From the NCBI GenBank assembly GCA_029978465.1, contig JAPOJK010000002.1:1-52685 (forward strand): a stretch of 52,685 bases of DNA, written 5' to 3'. Both the position numbers and the translations under genes were made by a program. Source of the stretch: Actinomycetota bacterium (GTDB lineage: Bacteria > Actinomycetota > Actinomycetes > Nanopelagicales > Nanopelagicaceae). Shown here one piece after another: positions 37,714 through 46,495 of this stretch; positions within the stretch are counted from its first letter, which is position 1, and every line of letters begins with the position of its first letter. The notes below the pieces were generated by a model that did no database searches, had not been told where the DNA came from, and saw nothing but the letters and a program-made list of their open reading frames with translations.

Positions 37714-39426
37714 TTAATCGAGGTAATCGCGAAGAACCTGGCTACGTGATGGGTGACGAAGCTTTGACATTGTCTTTGATTCGATCTGACGAATACGTTC
37801 ACGAGTAACTCCGTAAACCTTTCCGATCTCATCAAGTGTCTTTGGCTGTCCATCAGTTAAACCAAATCGCATTGCAACCACACCAGCTTCACGCTCTGAC
37901 AAGGTGTCGAGAACTGAGTGCAACTGCTCTTGTAGCAATGTGAATGAAACCGCATCAGCTGGAACAACAGCTTCAGAGTCTTCAATCAAATCACCGAATT
38001 CTGAATCTCCTTCTTCACCTAGCGGTGTGTGAAGTGAGATTGGCTCGCGACCGTACTTCTGAACCTCGACCACCTTTTCAGGTGTCATATCAAGCTCTTT
38101 TGCGAGCTCTTCAGGGGTCGGTTCGCGACCAAGATCCTGGAGCATCTGGCGCTGTACACGTGCCAACTTATTAATAACTTCAACCATGTGAACCGGAATA
38201 CGGATCGTACGAGCCTGATCAGCCATCGCACGGGTAATCGCCTGACGGATCCACCAGGTCGCATAGGTCGAGAACTTGTAACCCTTTGTGTAGTCGAACT
38301 TCTCAACGGCACGGATCAGACCCAAGTTACCTTCCTGGATCAAGTCCAAGAACAACATTCCACGACCGGTGTAACGCTTTGCAAGAGAAACAACCAAACG
38401 AAGGTTTGCTTCGAGCAAGTGATTCTTAGCGCGCTTTCCATCTTCAACAAGCCATTCAAGTTCGCGCTTGTACTTCTTATCTAACTTCTTTTCATGCTTT
38501 AATTTTTCTTCTGCAAAAAGACCAACTTCTACACGTGTTGCAAGCTCTACTTCAAGCTCTGCATTAAGCAGCGCAACGCGGCCAATCTGCTTTAAATAAT
38601 CCTTAACAGGGTCTGCTGTTGCTCCTGCTGTCATAACGGTCTGAGCCGGAGCATCATCTTCTTCAGAAGCCTTTAATGTAAAGGCATTTTCCTCATTGCC
38701 CTGGTTTGCATCCTCGGCTGCAAGATCTACAACACGAGGTTGATTGCCCTTATCTTCTTCCTCGCTATCGATAATCTCGACAACTTCCTTGATAAGGGTT
38801 TCTACATCCTCTAATTCAACCTCTTCTAGCTCAACCTCTTCGCCATCAATCTTTGTAACAATCGCCTTACCGGTCTTTGTATCAACCTTTGGTGCAGCAA
38901 CAGCCTTAACAGGTTCTGGCTTTGGAGCGATCAGTTCGTACTCGGCCTTCTTAAGAATTCTTGAAGGTGAACCAAGTCCGCTCTTACGAAGCTTTTCAAT
39001 GAGTAGTGGAACTTCTGTTGCGAGCGCGCGAGCCTCATCAACTAAATCCTTGTCAGCCTTCTTTGGAATTCGATTGATTGATGTGATGCCACGAGCATCT
39101 AGCTCTGCAAGAACCTCATTTTGGCGAAGTACCGCATTCTTTGCATCAACAATCTGCTGCACATCCTTGGCGGTTAAATCCTTCTTTAACTCAATCTTCT
39201 TTGCTGGTGCAGCCTTCTTAACAGGCGCTGCTGCTTTCTTCGCAGGAGCTGCTTTTTTAACAGCGGCTTTCTTAACGGATGCCGCCTTTTTAACTGCGGC
39301 CTTCTTCACTGGTGCTGCTTTCTTCGCAGGTGCGGCTTTTTTTACAACAGCTTTCTTCGCTGGTGCTTCTTTCTTCGATGAAGTTTTTGCTTTCACCTTG
39401 TTTTTGAGCGCACTAAATACAGCCAC
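37714..39426 (-). CDS. sigA: Primary RNA polymerase sigma factor (RpoD/SigA) with Lys/Ala-rich N-terminal extension; GTG start
   Basis: [92 protein letters not shown]. Confidence 0.96.
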   Translation of the reverse strand: MAVFSALKNKVKAKTSSKKEAPAKKAVVKKAAPAKKAAPVKKAAVKKAASVKKAAVKKAAPAKKAAAPVKKAAPAKKIELKKDLTAKDVQQIVDAKNAVLRQNEVLAELDARGITSINRIPKKADKDLVDEARALATEVPLLIEKLRKSGLGSPSRILKKAEYELIAPKPEPVKAVAAPKVDTKTGKAIVTKIDGEEVELEEVELEDVETLIKEVVEIIDSEEEDKGNQPRVVDLAAEDANQGNEENAFTLKASEEDDAPAQTVMTAGATADPVKDYLKQIGRVALLNAELEVELATRVEVGLFAEEKLKHEKKLDKKYKRELEWLVEDGKRAKNHLLEANLRLVVSLAKRYTGRGMLFLDLIQEGNLGLIRAVEKFDYTKGYKFSTYATWWIRQAITRAMADQARTIRIPVHMVEVINKLARVQRQMLQDLGREPTPEELAKELDMTPEKVVEVQKYGREPISLHTPLGEEGDSEFGDLIEDSEAVVPADAVSFTLLQEQLHSVLDTLSEREAGVVAMRFGLTDGQPKTLDEIGKVYGVTRERIRQIESKTMSKLRHPSRSQVLRDYLD

Positions 39427-39444
39427 AATTGTCCTTTGATTTAT

Positions 39445-39462
39445 TTCAGCGAAGCCGCTGAA
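39445..39462. promoter_or_regulatory. Perfect hairpin in the sigA 5' leader
   Basis: TTCAGCG-AAGC-CGCTGAA just downstream of a minus-strand TATAAT (near 39475). Confidence 0.45.
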
Positions 39463-39514
39463 GCGATGGCTATATTATAATTTGTCCACAGGGGTAAATG
39501 CACATCCAAAAGGC

Positions 39515-40588
39515 CTATTTGGCCAGATTTAAAGCCTCTCTGATCACATTTCCCACACTCTCAACCTCTACTAGAAAGCCGTCATGCCCAAATGGGCTGG
39601 AAATCGTCACCAATGGCGCTGCAGCTGGGGCTAATTCAGCGATTTCAGCCTGCAGGCGGACCGGAAAGAGTCGATCTGTATCAATAGAGACTGCGACCAC
39701 TGGAACCTTGATGGTGGCCAGAGCTGCGGCAACTCCCCCGCGATCACGGCCAATATCGTGGCTATTCATCGCCTCTGTCAGGGCGATGTAAGTGTTGGCA
39801 TCAAAGCGCTGAGCTAACTTGTTGGCTTGGTGATCCAGATATGACTCAACGGCGTAACGACCGGTGTCATCTCCCTGCATCTGGCGACCAAAACGGATAT
39901 CCATCTCAGCTTCAGTTCTATATGTCAGATGTGCGATGCGGCGAGCGATTCCCATTCCCTCATCGGGGCCGATCTCTTGTTCGTAATAATCGCCCTTGTT
40001 GAAATGTGGATCGGATTTAATGGCACGAATTTGAATTGATGCGGTTCCGATTTGATCACCTGTTGCAACAGCTGAGGATCCAATGGTGCAGATTGCTCCA
40101 ACGCGATCAGGTAGTTGTACCGCCCACTCCAGTGCACGCATTCCACCTAAGGAAGGACCGACTGCAAGTTTGTACTTTTCAATTCCGATGGCATCGGTAA
40201 ATGCGATCTCGGCATTGACCATGTCCCGAATAGTTATTGCAGGAAAACGTGAGCCCCATCTTTTTCCATCAGGTGCAAGCGATGATGGTCCTGTAGATCC
40301 CTGACATCCACCGATCACATTAGGGCAGACCACAAAGTATTTTTCTGTATCAAAAGGCAATCCGGGACCAACCATTGAAGGCCACCAACCAGGAACATCG
40401 GACCAACCGGTCATCGCATGATTTACTAAAATCGCATTATCTTTTGCAGCGTTTAATGTGCCCCATGTTTGATACGCGATAGTGACATCCGGAAGTGTTT
40501 CGCCATTTTCAAGAAGGAGAAATCCGATCTTGATGAACTTGCGTTCACCCGGATCATGAGTTTCGAGCCATGCACCTGTTGCCGTCAA
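39515..40588 (-). CDS. metX: Homoserine O-acetyltransferase; TTG start with GAAGGA SD
   Basis: VTIAYQTWGTLNAAKDNAILVNHAMTGWSDV, CPNVIGGCQGSTGPSS, VGPSLGGMRALEWA, SPFGHDGFLVE. Confidence 0.92.
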   Translation of the reverse strand: MTATGAWLETHDPGERKFIKIGFLLLENGETLPDVTIAYQTWGTLNAAKDNAILVNHAMTGWSDVPGWWPSMVGPGLPFDTEKYFVVCPNVIGGCQGSTGPSSLAPDGKRWGSRFPAITIRDMVNAEIAFTDAIGIEKYKLAVGPSLGGMRALEWAVQLPDRVGAICTIGSSAVATGDQIGTASIQIRAIKSDPHFNKGDYYEQEIGPDEGMGIARRIAHLTYRTEAEMDIRFGRQMQGDDTGRYAVESYLDHQANKLAQRFDANTYIALTEAMNSHDIGRDRGGVAAALATIKVPVVAVSIDTDRLFPVRLQAEIAELAPAAAPLVTISSPFGHDGFLVEVESVGNVIREALNLAK

Positions 40589-40620
40589 TTGAAATCCTTC
40601 ACCTGCGCTTGTCGCCGAAA

Positions 40621-40704
40621 CGACCTGTTCGTCACCCGGAGCACCCCGCCGCGGTGGAGGGTTGCCGCCTACTAAGCCGGGGCTAATACGTAGGACTCGT
40701 GAAC
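40621..40704 (-). ncRNA. SAM-IV riboswitch upstream of metX
   Basis: Minus strand GTTCACGAGTCCTACGTATTAGCCCCGGCTTAGTAGGCGGCAACCCTCCACCGCGGCGGGGTGCTCCGGGTGACGAACAGGTCG: CCCCGGCTT..GGCGGCAACCCTCC..CCGCGG.GGGGTGC.CCGGGTGA core. Confidence 0.88.
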
Positions 40705-40720
40705 GGTGTAATTCTAGCGA

Positions 40721-41269
40721 CTAGGACTCAAAAATCCCAGCGGTCACCTTGGGGTGGAGCTCTACCCGCATCGCAGCAAAAGCAGCGGCCGGCCAGCCTG
40801 ATCCAAAGACTCTGCGCAACAAAATAGTTAATGAGTACTTGGGATCATCGGCGGTTGCCCGATCTAATGCGCGGTAGGCAAGCTCACTATCGCCTCGTTC
40901 ATAGGCCAAGGTCGCAAATAAACAAGCAACTGGTGCGACAAATCCTGTGGGTGCAACCCGCAACAAGTACAGCCACATATTCCAGTAGATATCAAAGGTC
41001 TTAACGTTGTGGGTTCCTAATGCAAAATCCCTAACTTGAATATCCATCAAACGCCCCAACACCTGCGAAACAAGTTCGACATCGCATTGGTACCCACGAT
41101 CTGCAAACTGCATCGACAAATCAATGACGGCAGTTGCTCCATCTCGCTGCAGCAGATTGAGATCATCCATATCGGGACGCAGGGCAAAGGTGTTCACACA
41201 TTCAATGAACTCAGGATCTGTTGATAGTGGAAGTGGTGTGATGCTGACATACATATTTTCAGTGGTCAT
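40721..41269 (-). CDS. DUF4192-like protein
   Basis: C-terminal VAPVACLFATLAYERGDSELAYRALDRATADDPKYSLTILLRRVFGSGWPA resembles the DUF4192 tail. Confidence 0.6.
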   Translation of the reverse strand: MTTENMYVSITPLPLSTDPEFIECVNTFALRPDMDDLNLLQRDGATAVIDLSMQFADRGYQCDVELVSQVLGRLMDIQVRDFALGTHNVKTFDIYWNMWLYLLRVAPTGFVAPVACLFATLAYERGDSELAYRALDRATADDPKYSLTILLRRVFGSGWPAAAFAAMRVELHPKVTAGIFES

Positions 41270-41274
41270 GAGTT

Positions 41275-42018
41275 TTATCCTTTGCGTGTGATGAAGTGGG
41301 TGGGGGCTTGTACAACAGTTATTTCAGCGATGGAAATCTTTTTGACAGTGCCGGTTACCGCACGCACTTGTGCGTTATGGGTATAGCTGCCATTCCAGGT
41401 AGTAAGAAGCGAAACCACATATGTGCCTGGACGTGAATATGTGTGGCGGATGGTGCCTGCTGGATACGGCGCACCATTCTCAGTTGTCGAGTAAACGGAG
41501 CCATCACCAAAGCTCCAGGTAAAGGATGGTCGCAGCACAACATCGACCACCTCGCCAATAATGTCGACCCGGCTTTGAAAGAGCGATGGAAGATCGCACC
41601 AAAAATACACCGGCACATTTACCAACGGTTCAAACTCAGGTTGATACGCAACACCTGCCGTTGGAACTAGCTTGGTTAATCGATCGCTGAGGTTTACCTT
41701 TGTTGTTACCTTCTTGATGCGTGGCTTATAGGTGCGCTTTATGACAGGCTTTTTAATACTTGGTTTAACAGCTGCAGGTGGAAAGAACAAAGGCCTGGCA
41801 CTTGATTTTGGTGCGGGTTTAACCGTTGTTTTCTTTGGTGTCTGGCTGATGCTCTTTTTCGCAGTTGTATTGCCTTTGCGGGCTTCGATAATTATCTGGT
41901 TGTTGTCGGTGTAGACATTGATACAAGCCTTTTCTGCACACTCATCTGCCAGCGCAGGGGTGGGAGAAGCGAAAACAAGAGCGAAAATCACAATGATGGC
42001 GACCATGTGCGGCACCAT
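41275..42018 (-). CDS. Secreted PKD-domain protein with Lys/Pro-rich linker
   Basis: Signal peptide MVAIIVIFALVFASPTPALA; FTWSFGDGSVYSTTENGAPYPAGTIRHTYSRPGTYVVSLLTTW; start uncertain (42087, 42018 or 42006). Confidence 0.75.
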   Translation of the reverse strand: MVPHMVAIIVIFALVFASPTPALADECAEKACINVYTDNNQIIIEARKGNTTAKKSISQTPKKTTVKPAPKSSARPLFFPPAAVKPSIKKPVIKRTYKPRIKKVTTKVNLSDRLTKLVPTAGVAYQPEFEPLVNVPVYFWCDLPSLFQSRVDIIGEVVDVVLRPSFTWSFGDGSVYSTTENGAPYPAGTIRHTYSRPGTYVVSLLTTWNGSYTHNAQVRAVTGTVKKISIAEITVVQAPTHFITRKG

Positions 42019-42085
42019 AAATTGCCCCACAGACGGCGGCGCTGAGTACTGCGCGAACTGTGGATAGTTGTGACAGGCTACGAAC

Positions 42086-42553
42086 ATGGCAGCGCGCGAT
42101 GGTGATGGTTGGGTTGAATGCGCCTGCGGAAATAAGCACTGGGGACTTAATGGCGCAGCCGGAATAATGATTGTGCGCGGCCACGAAATCCTTTTGCAAC
42201 ATCGAGCACCGTGGGTGCATAACGGTGATACCTGGGGTATTCCAGGTGGTGCCCGTGATTCTCATGAAACAACTATTGAAGGTGCATTTCGCGAAGCTAT
42301 TGAAGAGACCGGGATTGATACCGATTTACTAACCCCATTGCACACCTTCACCGATGATCACGGCGATTGGAAGTACGAAACGGTTATCGCTCGGGCCTCT
42401 GAAGGTTTAGTTGCCCACGAAGTAAATGATGAATCCCATGAAGTTCGTTGGGTGGATATTGAAAAAGTAAATGAACTGCCTTTGCATCCCAGCTTTGCAA
42501 AATCCTGGCCTGAACTAATGAAACTGCTTAATGACTTTATCGGCCCACGTTAA
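42086..42553 (+). CDS. NUDIX hydrolase
   Basis: GDTWGIPGGARDSHETTIEGAFREAIEETGI matches the Nudix box GX5EX7REUXEEXGU. Confidence 0.9.
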   Translation: MAARDGDGWVECACGNKHWGLNGAAGIMIVRGHEILLQHRAPWVHNGDTWGIPGGARDSHETTIEGAFREAIEETGIDTDLLTPLHTFTDDHGDWKYETVIARASEGLVAHEVNDESHEVRWVDIEKVNELPLHPSFAKSWPELMKLLNDFIGPR

Positions 42554-43105
42554 CTCTGTTTCGGTACTGTGTGCCACAGCTACTACAGTGATTCCACTGT
42601 CCGCGAGTCTTTGCAGCAGTTCAATAATCCTCTTGCGGCTCGAAATATCTTGCGCTGCTAGCGGTTCATCCAACAAAAGAACAGGTGTCTTTTGGGCAAT
42701 TGCCTGAGCGATTGCAACACGTTGGGCTTCTCCCCCAGACAAAGTTGTAACAAGCCGATCTGAGATTTCCGTTAGCCCTAAAGCCTGCAGAACTTCGGTT
42801 GATTCACCGCCCATTTCTACGATCTGACGAACGGTAAAACCCAAGGTAAAGCCTTGATTTTGAACCGCCATCGCTCGTATTGCAGCTAAAGAGCTAGCCG
42901 GAGTCAGAATTGGATGAACATCATCGATAGTGATCGTTCCCTTATCGGGTGCAATGTCACCGGCGATCGCCGCTAACAGCGTTGATTTACCGCAGCCATT
43001 TGGGCCAATAATCACGGTGATTGAACCAGCCGGAATCTGTTCGGAGTAATCATAAATAATTTCGCGACCATCGCGCACAATGGTGATCTCATCAATGGTG
43101 ATCAT
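42515..43105 (-). CDS. hmuV: ABC transporter ATP-binding protein (heme/siderophore type)
   Basis: GPNGCGKSTLLAAIAGD, LSGGEAQRVAIAQAIAQKTPVLLLDEPLAAQD; in a three-gene unit with FecCD permease and binding protein. Confidence 0.85.
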   Translation of the reverse strand: MITIDEITIVRDGREIIYDYSEQIPAGSITVIIGPNGCGKSTLLAAIAGDIAPDKGTITIDDVHPILTPASSLAAIRAMAVQNQGFTLGFTVRQIVEMGGESTEVLQALGLTEISDRLVTTLSGGEAQRVAIAQAIAQKTPVLLLDEPLAAQDISSRKRIIELLQRLADSGITVVAVAHSTETELTWADKVIKQFH

Positions 43106-44073
43106 TGAGTTCTCCAGACATTGTTTTTGAAGGCAACAAGTGCAATCAGTACAGGTGCACCCAATAATGCTGTTGCAAGACCAATTGGTAGTTCATTGGG
43201 TTGCGCAATTGTTCGAGACACAGTGTCAGCGACAACAACGATCAAGCCTCCAATTATCGCGCTGTGAGCAACAAGTTTTCTGTGTGATGGACCATATATA
43301 AACCGCGCAATATGCGGAGCTGCTAATCCAATAAATGCGATTGAGCCAACGGTACTAACAGCACCACCTGCCAAGATTGAAAGGGCAATCAAAGCAAATA
43401 GACGAATGCGAGCGACATTAACCCCTAAATGAAAGGCGGTTGCATCGCCTAAAGAAAGTCGATCCAGCGCAGGGGCGATCCTCCAAGCAATTGCGACACC
43501 TATGAGGGTTGTCAATGCGATGCCAATCAAATTTTCTGAGGTTATAAGGGCAAGCGAACCTAAGCTCCAAAATGAGATGGAACGAGCATCAGCGCGAGAA
43601 GCCATGGCTGATGCGATTCCCACAAAGGAGGTAAAGATTGCAGAGATTGCGATACCGACGATGATTAAAGTAAAGGAGGAAAGTGCTCCGCGGATAGCTG
43701 CTAATTTAAAAGTTAGCGCTGTCGTCAGTAATGCACCGATGGTTCCGCAGGCAATCGCACCAATGGTTCCCACTTCAACTAACCCAGTACTAATAGCAAG
43801 TACCGCACCAAAAGCAGCGCCCGCTGCGGTTCCCAAAATTGCAGGTTCTGCAACCGCGTTATTGCAGGCACCCTGGGCTAATAAGCCCGCCACTCCTAGC
43901 GCTGCACCAACAATTACCGCAGCGGTTACACGTGGAAATCTGATCTGCCACAGAATTTCATTACTTCCGGGATTAATTAAGGCTGACCAAAAATTATCGA
44001 TCTGAGTTGCGCCAACATACAAAGAAAGTGTGAATGCGCTCAGTAAAAGTAATGCTGGAAACCACTTTTTCAT
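43102..44073 (-). CDS. hmuU: FecCD-family ABC permease (heme/iron)
   Basis: IRFPRVTAAVIVGAALGVAGLLAQGACNNAVAEPAILGTAAGAAFGAV; FIGLAAPHIARFIYGPSHRKLV. Confidence 0.88.
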   Translation of the reverse strand: MKKWFPALLLLSAFTLSLYVGATQIDNFWSALINPGSNEILWQIRFPRVTAAVIVGAALGVAGLLAQGACNNAVAEPAILGTAAGAAFGAVLAISTGLVEVGTIGAIACGTIGALLTTALTFKLAAIRGALSSFTLIIVGIAISAIFTSFVGIASAMASRADARSISFWSLGSLALITSENLIGIALTTLIGVAIAWRIAPALDRLSLGDATAFHLGVNVARIRLFALIALSILAGGAVSTVGSIAFIGLAAPHIARFIYGPSHRKLVAHSAIIGGLIVVVADTVSRTIAQPNELPIGLATALLGAPVLIALVAFKNNVWRTQ

Positions 44074-44972
44074 GGGGCTACCTTGCGCAGCGCTGTTGCC
44101 AACGCCTCAATCAGCGATGGTGTTCGGGGGCCAAAGGAGAGCAACAGTGAATCATCCACATCGATCACTGCGGCATTTTTACCAGCTTTGGTTTGTGCAA
44201 CACCTGGAAGTTTAAGCAGACCTTGCACCCCTCCAACTGATTCCAACCCTTTACTCATTACGAGAATGACATCAGGGTTCAGAGATGCAAGGCTTTCAGC
44301 GGTTAAGGTATTGAAAGGCCGATCTAAGCTCTGTGCCCCAACATCTACTGCACCGATTGCTTGTAATAATGAATCTGCACCTGACCCCGAACCTCCGATT
44401 AAGTAGACCGAAGATGTTCCACGTAGGTAGAGAAAAGCAACACGAGGTGAACCCTTCACCATACTTGTTTTTACAGCGCGTTCAATTTGCTCAACTAAAA
44501 GTTCAGCCCTGTCTGGAGCACCGATAGCTGCACCTACTGCACGGACCTTTTTAGGAAGGTCACCTAGGCTCCAACTTTCTGGAGTTTCAACAACTCGAAT
44601 GCCTGCAGCTTTGATCGTTGCAATCGCAGCCTTTGGTCCAGTTGATGCATCAATAAGTACAAGATCAGGATTAAGTGAAATAACTTTTTCAGGTAAAACT
44701 TGATGCCCAGAGGTAACGATTGGAATATCGGCTAAAGAATCTTCGGTGCTCGATATATCTCGGCCAACCATGATGGATTGACCGTTAAGAGATTGAATAA
44801 TCTCAGCAACACCGTTGGCCAAAACTATGACTCGTGAGGCTGAGAATGAACTCTGGGTGTCGAGTGAAATCGATCTCACATCATTCTGAGAAATTGTGTA
44901 ACTGCTACCCGTGGTGTTTGCAGCACACCCTGAAAGCAGGGCAATGAGCGCAATTATCACCACTTTTCTCAT
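44070..44972 (-). CDS. hmuT: Heme/iron ABC transporter substrate-binding lipoprotein (HmuT-like)
   Basis: Lipobox IALLSGCAAN; VTSGHQVLPEKVISLNPDLVLIDASTGPKAAIATIKAAGIRVVETPES; start at MRKVV (track opens at 45035). Confidence 0.82.
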   Translation of the reverse strand: MRKVVIIALIALLSGCAANTTGSSYTISQNDVRSISLDTQSSFSASRVIVLANGVAEIIQSLNGQSIMVGRDISSTEDSLADIPIVTSGHQVLPEKVISLNPDLVLIDASTGPKAAIATIKAAGIRVVETPESWSLGDLPKKVRAVGAAIGAPDRAELLVEQIERAVKTSMVKGSPRVAFLYLRGTSSVYLIGGSGSGADSLLQAIGAVDVGAQSLDRPFNTLTAESLASLNPDVILVMSKGLESVGGVQGLLKLPGVAQTKAGKNAAVIDVDDSLLLSFGPRTPSLIEALATALRKVAP

Positions 44973-44997
44973 GGGTGCAGTGTGCCAAATCTTTCTA

Positions 44998-45020
44998 CGA
45001 CAGATCTCTGTGTCCTGTCG
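44998..45020. promoter_or_regulatory. Inverted repeat in the hmuT / secreted-protein divergent promoter region
   Basis: CGACAG-ATCTCTGTGTC-CTGTCG, also nested ACAGA-TC-TCTGT. Confidence 0.45.
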
Positions 45021-45056
45021 GATAAGTGTTTTCAAGGGCTAATTTAAAGTTTGATC

Positions 45057-45530
45057 ATGAGGAAAATTGTGGCTTTGGTAGTTGCTATCACCATTGCATC
45101 TATGCCCGCATCCTCTGCCGCATCAGCAAAAGGCGCTCAGGGTCAGGTTCTCTCAGTTTCCAAAACATCGGTCAAAGATGGAGCGATGCTCACCGTTAAT
45201 GGAAAGTACTTCGATGAAACCGTTGGAATTTACCTTGCCTTTTGCGTTATTCCGCCCAAGGGAAAGGCACCGACTCCATGTGGTGGCGGAGTCAATAAAG
45301 CGGGTGTTGGAGATGCCTCCTTTTGGATCTCATCTAATCCCCCACCCTATGCAATTGGCTTAACTGAGGAGTTTTTACCTGGCGGACGCTTTACACAGAA
45401 AGTAAAGATCTCAAAGAAAATTGGAAAGTTTGATTGCACCAAGATCAAATGCGCAATCACGGTACGTGCCGATCACTTACGAAGTAATGATCGCAGTTCA
45501 GATCTATTTATTCCCATTACAGTTAAATAA
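45057..45530 (+). CDS. Secreted Ig-like protein of the type found beside actinobacterial heme-uptake genes
   Basis: Signal peptide; SKTSVKDGAMLTVNGKYFDETVGIYLAFCVIPP...; KFDCTKIKCAITVRADHLRSNDRSSDLFIPITVK; TAAAGT-ttgatc-ATG. Confidence 0.65.
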   Translation: MRKIVALVVAITIASMPASSAASAKGAQGQVLSVSKTSVKDGAMLTVNGKYFDETVGIYLAFCVIPPKGKAPTPCGGGVNKAGVGDASFWISSNPPPYAIGLTEEFLPGGRFTQKVKISKKIGKFDCTKIKCAITVRADHLRSNDRSSDLFIPITVK

Positions 45531-45538
45531 GGAGAAAA

Positions 45539-46495
45539 ATGAAGAAGCTCGTTCTTGCTGCATTAATCGCTTCCCTCTTGATGCCGGCTTCGGCACAAGC
45601 AGCAGAAACAAAGTTTGTTGGCGGACCTTTAACAAACCTTGAATCGCAAGGTGCAACAATCAACATCACGCTCTCAAATGTTCCAGCAAAGGGCGGTCTC
45701 TACATTCAGCAATGTGTTGAAGCACCTGCGGGAACTCGTCCTTCGGTTTGTAACAAGGCGGTCGAGTTATGGATTTCCAGCGCCCGAGGAGCCTCCTTTC
45801 TTCCGACCGACACCATTAAGTTCAAGCCAACAGGAAGTTATGTATCAGGCACCACAACAGTGGATTGCACAGTCGCCAAGTGTGGAATTTTCATGCGCTT
45901 TGATCACACCGTCGCAAGTGATCTCAGTGAGGATCAATTCATTCCGCTAACCTTTAAAGCTGCAACAGCGGGTGCTACAACCTTGCCCGTTGATGAGATA
46001 ACAGCAACTATCAATGGCATACCAGTCAGCACCCGGGCCCCAGCAACTTTGAGTTACCGCCAGTTTGCAACCCTTTCAGCGGTTTCAAAGGCAGGGGCAG
46101 CGCTGAGCTATTCATCCTTGGCGCCAGCCTGTGCCATTAACGGCACTGAAATCACACCACTAACTGGTGTGGGCGAGTGTGCAATCGCAGTCACGTCAGC
46201 GGGAAATGCAAATGCATCATCCATCACAGCCATCCTGCCGATTAGATTAACTCTGGGAACACAAAGCTTTGGTGATTTCACTATGCCGAAGTCGATCAAA
46301 GCAGGCTCAAAGCTTGAACTCCCGATTCTCAGTAACTTCGGTGAAAAGATCAGTTACAAGACAGCTGGTTCCTGTTCTGTGGCTCTTGCCCGTGCAACTA
46401 TCAAAAAGGGAAAGTGCACCATCACCGCTACAGCGCCCGCGAAAAGTAACAGCTATACGGCGTTAAATAAGAAGTACTCGATAACTGGAAAGTAA
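45539..46495 (+). CDS. Secreted multidomain protein: paralogous Cys-pair domain followed by Ig-like repeats
   Basis: Signal peptide MKKLVLAALIASLLMPASAQA; VDCTVAKCGIFMRFDHTVASDLSEDQFIPLTF parallels the upstream gene. Confidence 0.65.
   Translation: MKKLVLAALIASLLMPASAQAAETKFVGGPLTNLESQGATINITLSNVPAKGGLYIQQCVEAPAGTRPSVCNKAVELWISSARGASFLPTDTIKFKPTGSYVSGTTTVDCTVAKCGIFMRFDHTVASDLSEDQFIPLTFKAATAGATTLPVDEITATINGIPVSTRAPATLSYRQFATLSAVSKAGAALSYSSLAPACAINGTEITPLTGVGECAIAVTSAGNANASSITAILPIRLTLGTQSFGDFTMPKSIKAGSKLELPILSNFGEKISYKTAGSCSVALARATIKKGKCTITATAPAKSNSYTALNKKYSITGK

Noticed and set aside
38744-39439. 231-aa plus-strand ORF opposite sigA
   Set aside because: Complement of the Lys/Ala-rich SigA coding region; Ser/Phe/Ala low-complexity translation with no recognisable domain
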